A stretch of 10,509 bases of DNA from Verrucomicrobiota bacterium (GTDB lineage: Bacteria; Verrucomicrobiota; Verrucomicrobiia; Chthoniobacterales; Terrimicrobiaceae). The translations under genes were made by a program, and so were the position numbers. Under the pieces are notes generated by a model that saw nothing but the letters and a program-made list of their open reading frames with translations, was not told the DNA's origin and did no database searches. Location: assembly GCA_026398285.1 (NCBI GenBank), contig JAPLTI010000180.1, positions 1-10,509 on the forward strand, in the 5' to 3' direction. This document shows, piece by piece, positions 6,601 through 10,509 of the stretch (positions are counted from its first letter, which is position 1; the number at the start of each line of letters is the position of its first letter).

Positions 6601-8433
6601 ATGGATAAACTTCAAAAAGCGCTCAAAGCCACATTCGGTTATGATGAGTTTCGTCCGCTCCAGCGCGAGATCATGGAGGCGAACCTGGCCGGACGGGATA
6701 CCTTTGCGCTGCTGCCCACGGGCGGCGGCAAGTCGCTTTGCTTTCAGTTGCCGGCTTTGCTGCGGGAGGGGTTGACGCTTGTAGTGTCGCCTTTGATCGC
6801 TCTCATGAAAGATCAGGTGAACCAGCTGGAGGCAGCGGGTGTGGAGGCGACATTTTTAAATTCCTCGCTCGGCGTCAAAGAAACCAAAGCGCGCCTGGCG
6901 GGTCTGCATCAAGGCCGTTACAGGCTTCTCTACGCAGCGCCGGAGCGTCTCATGCTCGACCATTGGCAGGAAAACCTCCGCGCCTGGAATGTCAGCGCGA
7001 TCGCGATCGACGAGGCTCACTGCATTTCCGAGTGGGGGCATGATTTTCGCCCCGAGTATCGCCAGATTGCGAAGCTGCGCGAGTGGCTCCCCAATATTCC
7101 TCTCATGGCGCTCACGGCAACTGCCACCGAACGCGTGAGGAAAGACATCATCAAGCATCTCCGCCTCCGCGAGCCCGAGGTTTTTGTGGCCAGCTTCAAC
7201 CGCCCGAACCTCTCCTATCGCGTCATTCCCAAGGAGCAGCCGACGAAGCAGATTCTGGACTTCATCAAATCGCGGCCGATGGATAGCGGCATCGTCTATT
7301 GCGCCACACGCGCCTCGTCGGATCGCCTCGCGGAGAGCCTCTCGGAGCGCGGATTCCCCGCCGTGCCGTATCATGCGGGCCTCACAAACAACGAGCGGGC
7401 GCAAAACCAGGAACTCTTCATCCGCGACGAGACGCGCATCGTCTGTGCCACCATCGCCTTCGGCATGGGCATCAACAAACCCAATGTGCGCTGGGTCATT
7501 CACCACGACCTCCCAAAAAATATCGAGGGCTACTACCAGGAAACCGGCCGCGCCGGCCGCGATGGACTGCCCGGCGACTGCCTCCTGCTCTTCAGCGCGG
7601 GCGATGCCGCGAAGCAGACGCATTTCATCGATGAAATGACCGATGCGCACGAGCAGCAGATCGCGCGCGAGCAATTGCGACTCATGATTGGCTACGCCGA
7701 CTGCCCGACCTGCCGACGCCGCGAGTTGCTCCACTATTTTGCGGAACCTTACACCGAGCCGAGTTGCGCCTCGTGCGACAACTGCCTCCAGCCCCGCGAG
7801 AGCTACAACGCCACCACCCACGCCCAGAAGCTGCTCTCCTGCGTTTACCGCGTGCGGCAAGGCGGGCGCTTCGGCGTCGGCATGAACCACCTCATCGAGA
7901 TTCTGACCGGCTCCGCGAATGAAAAAATCCAACGCTGGGGGCATGACCAGCTCAGCACCTACGGTATCGGCAAAGACCTCGCGCGCCCCCAATGGAGCGC
8001 CATCGGCCGCGACCTCCTGCGGCTCGGCTTTCTCGCGCAGGATGCGGGCCAATTTCCCACTATCGCCCTCACCGACCTTGGCCTCGAAGCCTTGAAATCC
8101 CGCCGCGTCATCATGCTCTCCAAGCCCGTCGAGCTGAAAAAAATCCGCGTCCCCCGCACCGGCGAGATCGAGTGCGACGAGACACTCTTCGACCGCCTGC
8201 GCAAACTCCGCAAACGCCTCGCCGACGAGCGCAGCGTGCCAGCCTATGTGATCTTCGGCGACAACACCCTCCGCCAAATGGCCCGCGAATACCCCACAAA
8301 CACAGACGCCCTCCGCATGATCGGCGGCATGGGCGAAAAAAAACTCGCCGAATTCGGCTCCGTCTTCACCAACGAAGTCGCCGCCTACCTGCGAACCTAC
8401 CCGAAAGTAAACTTCAGCGAACACAGCGAGTAG
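6601..8433 (+). CDS. recQ: ATP-dependent DNA helicase RecQ
   Basis: A 610-residue 3'-5' superfamily 2 helicase (E. coli RecQ has 609) of the RecF repair pathway. The order is standard: motif 0 FRPLQ (17-21), Walker A TGGGKS (40-45), DEAH (137-140) followed by the aromatic-rich loop CISEWGHDFRP (141-151), TATAT, then in the second RecA fold YCATR, CATIAFGMGINKP and QETGRAGRDG. The zinc site is complete: CRRRELLHYF with Cys371, then Cys389, Cys392 and Cys395. A winged-helix RQC domain follows (GHDQLSTYGIGKDL), and a single HRDC domain fills about 521-600. ATG at 6601 matches the family N-terminus; an in-frame TTG at 6592 would add only three residues. No SD is seen. It converges on pgeF, with 186 bp between the stops. 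Confidence 0.97.
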   Translation: MDKLQKALKATFGYDEFRPLQREIMEANLAGRDTFALLPTGGGKSLCFQLPALLREGLTLVVSPLIALMKDQVNQLEAAGVEATFLNSSLGVKETKARLAGLHQGRYRLLYAAPERLMLDHWQENLRAWNVSAIAIDEAHCISEWGHDFRPEYRQIAKLREWLPNIPLMALTATATERVRKDIIKHLRLREPEVFVASFNRPNLSYRVIPKEQPTKQILDFIKSRPMDSGIVYCATRASSDRLAESLSERGFPAVPYHAGLTNNERAQNQELFIRDETRIVCATIAFGMGINKPNVRWVIHHDLPKNIEGYYQETGRAGRDGLPGDCLLLFSAGDAAKQTHFIDEMTDAHEQQIAREQLRLMIGYADCPTCRRRELLHYFAEPYTEPSCASCDNCLQPRESYNATTHAQKLLSCVYRVRQGGRFGVGMNHLIEILTGSANEKIQRWGHDQLSTYGIGKDLARPQWSAIGRDLLRLGFLAQDAGQFPTIALTDLGLEALKSRRVIMLSKPVELKKIRVPRTGEIECDETLFDRLRKLRKRLADERSVPAYVIFGDNTLRQMAREYPTNTDALRMIGGMGEKKLAEFGSVFTNEVAAYLRTYPKVNFSEHSE

Positions 8434-8619
8434 CGCGCGACTGAATGTCAGGACAACATACTTGATCGTGGAGAGAACGGTGTCGCCGGCGTGGAGAAAG
8501 GCGAAGCTTTTCAATCCACCGCAGTTCGTGCAGGCGATGGCCTCGTTATAAAAGTGACAAATGGACTACCGGAAAGGTCGTCATGATAAAGACCCATGCA
8601 AGCTCCGCAGGCTTGGAAA
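8434..8619. other. Intergenic gap between recQ and pgeF, possible decayed zinc-ribbon remnant
   Basis: No intact gene or clear terminator is seen between the two stop codons. On the minus strand a CGAC pair encoded at 8609-8598 and a CTNCGG motif at 8532-8516 look like the two halves of a zinc ribbon, but they are in different frames with stops between them. The second frame reads on as LKSFAFLHAGDTVLSTIKYVV. It could be a broken gene or chance. Confidence 0.2.
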
Positions 8620-9282
8620 TCAACTGAGCGCCATGGCGGCCAGGAGGCGGCCGGTTTGGCGTTCTTCTTTTCGGTAGGAGTAGTATTTTTCGAGATTCGA
8701 GCCGGTGCAACTCATGCAGTCGTGGATTTCACGGACTCCTGCTTCGGCAGTCTGGGTGCGGATTTCGGCGGCGAAGTCGACTTCGTAGTGCGGCGGGCGG
8801 ATGCATGGGGAGATTTGCACGATGAGATCTTGCGGAGCGGCTCCTGTGGCTGCGCAGACGGCAGCGATGGTTTTTGGAACGATGCCGAGTTCTGTTCCCT
8901 TTCGGCCCGAGTGGGCGAGTCCGATGCCTCGGCCGTGATGATCGGCGACATAAACGGCGGCGCAGTCTGCCACATAGATTCCGAGACAGAGGTTGCGGTC
9001 TGTGGTGATGAGGGCATCACAATCGGGAACGGGAAAGGTGTCGGTGCTGGAAATGCGCACGACATTCGCACTGTGGACTTGGCTGGCCTTCGCAAGCCGC
9101 ATGTCCAAAAAACCCACCGTATCCAAGGCCTCGCGCTGAATGCCGGCGAGACGCTTCAAAGCCGTTTCGCGGTCGGTTTTGACATCCATCCCCGGCACGC
9201 GCTGCAAAAAAACAGCCCGAACTGCGGGGAGTGCATCCAAGGCAGGAAAAGTTTCAAAAGGAACCGCAGCTGCGCTCTTCAT
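8620..9282 (-). CDS. pgeF: PgeF/YfiH family protein (multicopper polyphenol oxidase-like, LACC1 family)
   Basis: A 220-residue member of the YfiH/YlmD family. Bacterial members have been reported as peptidoglycan editing factors and as purine nucleoside phosphorylases/adenosine deaminases. The zinc ligands are in place: His70 in QVHSANV, Cys107 in YVADCAAV and His124 in GLAHSGRKGT. CDALIT (88-93), ISPCIRPPHYEV (157-168) and the C-terminal SYRKEERQTGRL (202-213) also fit. Two departures stand out: SGRKGT where AGWRGT is usual, and IRPPHYEV where IG...YEV is common. The ATG at 9282 overlaps the tadA stop by 4 nt (ATGA), so it is translated from the tadA message. Its SD, AGAGGA, lies in the CACAGAGG repeat. 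Confidence 0.92.
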   Translation of the reverse strand: MKSAAAVPFETFPALDALPAVRAVFLQRVPGMDVKTDRETALKRLAGIQREALDTVGFLDMRLAKASQVHSANVVRISSTDTFPVPDCDALITTDRNLCLGIYVADCAAVYVADHHGRGIGLAHSGRKGTELGIVPKTIAAVCAATGAAPQDLIVQISPCIRPPHYEVDFAAEIRTQTAEAGVREIHDCMSCTGSNLEKYYSYRKEERQTGRLLAAMALS

Positions 9283-9797
9283 ATCGGTCTTTCCTCTGTG
9301 GTCTCTGTGTCCTCTGTGGTCAATTTCATGAGGCCTGCCTCCTCGCGTCTCGCCCGGAAAAAATCACGCAGCAGGGCCGCGCATTCATCGGCCAGAATGC
9401 CGGAAGTGATGACGCAGCGGTGATTGAGTTGGGGCATTTGGAGAATGTTCATCAGCCCCCCGGCGCCGCCGCCACGAGGATCGGGACAGCCGAAGATGAC
9501 GCGGCGGAGTCGTGTGTGGACAATGGCTCCGGCACACATGGGGCAGGGTTCCTTGGTCACATAAAGGTCGCAATCGTTGAGACGCCAGTCCTCCACTGCC
9601 GCCTCGGCCTGGGTGATGGCGAGCATTTCCGCATGCGCGGTGGCATCCTTGAGCATCTCGACTTGGTTCCAAGCCCGGGCAATGATTTCCCCTTCCCTGA
9701 CAATGATCGCACCGCATGGCACCTCGTCCGCGGCGTAAGCACGGCGGGCCTGCCGCAGCGCCTCGCGCATGAAGTATTCGTCGCTGGCAAATTCCAT
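9279..9797 (-). CDS. tadA: tRNA-specific adenosine deaminase (A34 to inosine) with a repeat-derived tail
   Basis: From ATG at 9797 the protein has 172 residues (E. coli TadA 167). It makes inosine at the wobble position of tRNA-Arg(ACG). FMREALRQARRA opens the domain; HAE at 55-57 holds the zinc His55 and proton-shuttling Glu57; PCPMCAGAI at 84-92 supplies Cys85 and Cys88; IFGCPDPRGGGAGG (101-114) and the ILADECAALLRDFF helix (134-147) are typical. The last 14 residues, LTTEDTETTEERPI, are not family sequence: they are the translated CACAGAGG repeat. The frame stays open further upstream, to ATG at 9815 and beyond, but MEFASDEYF matches the family start. The stop overlaps pgeF (ATGA). It diverges from rpe over 22 bp. 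Confidence 0.94.
   Translation of the reverse strand: MEFASDEYFMREALRQARRAYAADEVPCGAIIVREGEIIARAWNQVEMLKDATAHAEMLAITQAEAAVEDWRLNDCDLYVTKEPCPMCAGAIVHTRLRRVIFGCPDPRGGGAGGLMNILQMPQLNHRCVITSGILADECAALLRDFFRARREEAGLMKLTTEDTETTEERPI
9291..9325 (-). repeat. Three-unit 9-bp CACAGAGG repeat at the tadA-pgeF junction
   Basis: On the minus strand the 27 bp at 9319-9293 are three 9-mers, CCACAGAGG, ACACAGAGA and CCACAGAGG, with consensus (C/A)CACAGAG(G/A). The unit is a multiple of three, so it stays open in frame and gives the T-E-D-T-E pattern in TadA. From memory, tails of this kind recur in predicted proteins of Verrucomicrobiota, Planctomycetota and others, which suggests a dispersed repeat rather than protein-driven sequence. 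The last unit also supplies the pgeF SD. Confidence 0.75.
9292..9297 (-). promoter_or_regulatory. Shine-Dalgarno site of pgeF within the repeat
   Basis: AGAGGA (minus strand) lies 9 nt before the ATG at 9282 and is part of the last repeat unit. It overlaps the end of tadA, fitting coupled translation. Confidence 0.5.
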
Positions 9798-9803
9798 AGC
9801 GGC

Positions 9804-9833
9804 AAGGTATGTCATTTCCATGGCTTCGCGCAA
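9804..9833 (-). promoter_or_regulatory. Candidate tadA promoter, possibly giving a leaderless message
   Basis: On the minus strand TTGCGC (9833-9828), 18 nt, then TACCTT (9809-9804), then exactly 6 nt before the ATG at 9797. That spacing puts the expected start of transcription on or next to the start codon. The 11-mer CATACCTTGCC is identical to the -10 region of the rpsU promoter. The -35 overlaps the first codons of rpe. Confidence 0.4.
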
Positions 9834-10476
9834 AACCATCGTTGCACCGTCCCTTTTAGCTTGCGACTTCAGCCGCCTCGGCGCGGAGGTGGAGCGCGTC
9901 ACCCAAGCCGGCGCGGATTGGATTCACTGCGATGTGATGGATGGCCATTTTGTGGACAACATTTCCTTCGGTCCGGCCTTTGTGGAAGCGGCTTCCCGCC
10001 ATACGCGCCTGCCGCTCGATGTGCACCTGATGATCGAAAATCCCTACCACTATCTTCCGCGTTTTCTTCCTCTTGCGAGTTCGATCACCACGCATGTTGA
10101 GGCCAAACATGATGTCTCAAAAACCCTCGCCGCCGTGCGCGATGCGGGGCTTCTGGCTGGGCTGGCCGTCAGTCCTCCGACGCATGTGGAGCTGGTGAAG
10201 CCGTTTCTCGGGCAGTTTGATATTTTATTGGTCATGACCGTGACGCCCGGTTTTGGCGGTCAACCGTTCCTGACCTCGATGCTGGACAAGGTCGCCGAAG
10301 CGGCAGCCTGGCGCGAGGCGGGGCCGTTTGATTTCCATATCGAGGTCGATGGCGGCATCAATGTCAAAACGGCGGCCGAAGCCGTTCGTAGCGGTGCCAA
10401 CTTGCTCGTCGCGGGAACATCGGTCTTCCGTGCGCAGGACGCTGCCGAGGAAATCCGGATGTTGAGAAATGCCTGA
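9820..10476 (+). CDS. rpe: Ribulose-phosphate 3-epimerase
   Basis: A 218-residue TIM-barrel enzyme of usual length that interconverts ribulose 5-phosphate and xylulose 5-phosphate in the pentose phosphate pathway. IVAPSLLACDF (7-17) begins strand one with Ser11; HCDVMDGHFV (36-45) gives metal ligands His36 and Asp38; DVHLMIENP (67-75) gives His69; MTVTPGFGGQPF (139-150) is the phosphate-binding signature; EVDGGI (175-180) gives Asp177; VAGTSVF (197-203) closes the phosphate site. Of several in-frame starts, ATG at 9820 gives the family N-terminus MASRKTIVAPSLL; earlier starts would run into tadA. AAGG 11 nt upstream is at best a weak SD. With 22 bp to the divergent tadA start, its promoter must lie within tadA. 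Confidence 0.96.
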   Translation: MASRKTIVAPSLLACDFSRLGAEVERVTQAGADWIHCDVMDGHFVDNISFGPAFVEAASRHTRLPLDVHLMIENPYHYLPRFLPLASSITTHVEAKHDVSKTLAAVRDAGLLAGLAVSPPTHVELVKPFLGQFDILLVMTVTPGFGGQPFLTSMLDKVAEAAAWREAGPFDFHIEVDGGINVKTAAEAVRSGANLLVAGTSVFRAQDAAEEIRMLRNA

Positions 10477-10509
10477 GGCTTCCGCTAACAAGAACCGCCG
10501 CGCCGCGCT
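10469..10509 (+). CDS. Possible start of a further gene, overlapping the rpe stop (partial)
   Basis: An ATG at 10469 overlaps the rpe TGA (10474-10476) by 8 nt in another frame and stays open for 13 codons to the right edge: MPEASANKNRRAA. The overlap suggests coupling with rpe. The stretch is too short to recognise a product, and the true start could lie further right. Confidence 0.35.
   Translation, partial: MPEASANKNRRAA

Noticed and set aside
5748..6602. A 284-codon frame antisense to rph
   Set aside because: It mirrors the rph codons across the full gene and has no family motifs.
8447..8458. The 12-mer AATGTCAGGACA shared between about 5428-5439 and 8446-8458
   Set aside because: A few exact 12-mer matches are expected by chance in a window this size, and the flanks do not extend the match.
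6856..8514. A 552-codon open frame antisense to recQ
   Set aside because: It lies wholly opposite a textbook RecQ gene and comes from GC-biased third codon positions; its protein is low-complexity and rich in Ala, Gly and Val, with no recognisable motif.
8596..9423. A 275-codon plus-strand frame over pgeF and tadA
   Set aside because: Antisense shadow; its SVVSVSSVV segment is the translated CACAGAGG repeat, not protein signal.

Overview
The window carries eleven or twelve genes on both strands, densely packed, with GC-rich sequence and third codon positions that are mostly G or C. Nearly all are chromosomal housekeeping genes. I see no transposase, phage gene, CRISPR array, tRNA or rRNA, and no clear base-composition island. 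The mix of a PIN-PhoH ATPase, SpeA, a DUF6941-like protein, a bS21 gene with a real Shine-Dalgarno (SD) site amid SD-poor neighbours, and a CACAGAGG-type repeat suggests an environmental bacterium of the Verrucomicrobiota/PVC kind. That is inference from gene content, not a proven placement.

Layout: (1) A PhoH-like ATPase (minus, cut by the left edge) diverges from speA (plus). The 222 bp between them hold a run of small palindromes. (2) speA converges on pdxH (minus) with a 24 bp gap. (3) pdxH diverges from a small DUF6941-like gene (plus), which ends 3 bp from an NAD(P)-binding epimerase-like gene (minus). (4) That gene is the second in a two-gene unit behind rpsU (bS21); the stop and the TTG start are 2 nt apart. 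rpsU has a strong-looking promoter with an A-tract, and diverges from rph (RNase PH, plus). (5) rph is followed by recQ (plus). (6) recQ converges on a tadA-pgeF pair (minus) joined by a 4-nt ATGA overlap. (7) tadA and rpe start head to head, 22 bp apart. A further reading frame begins over the rpe stop and runs off the right edge.

Together the genes cover translation and RNA maintenance (bS21, RNase PH, TadA, perhaps PhoH), DNA repair (RecQ), cofactor and polyamine metabolism (PdxH makes PLP, SpeA uses it), cell-wall or purine clean-up (PgeF) and the pentose phosphate pathway (Rpe). No new multi-gene system is evident. The points worth a second look are regulatory: palindromes and phased A/T tracts before speA, the exceptional rpsU translation signal and promoter, a possibly leaderless tadA with the same -10 region, and a 9-bp repeat that forms both the TadA tail and the pgeF ribosome binding site.
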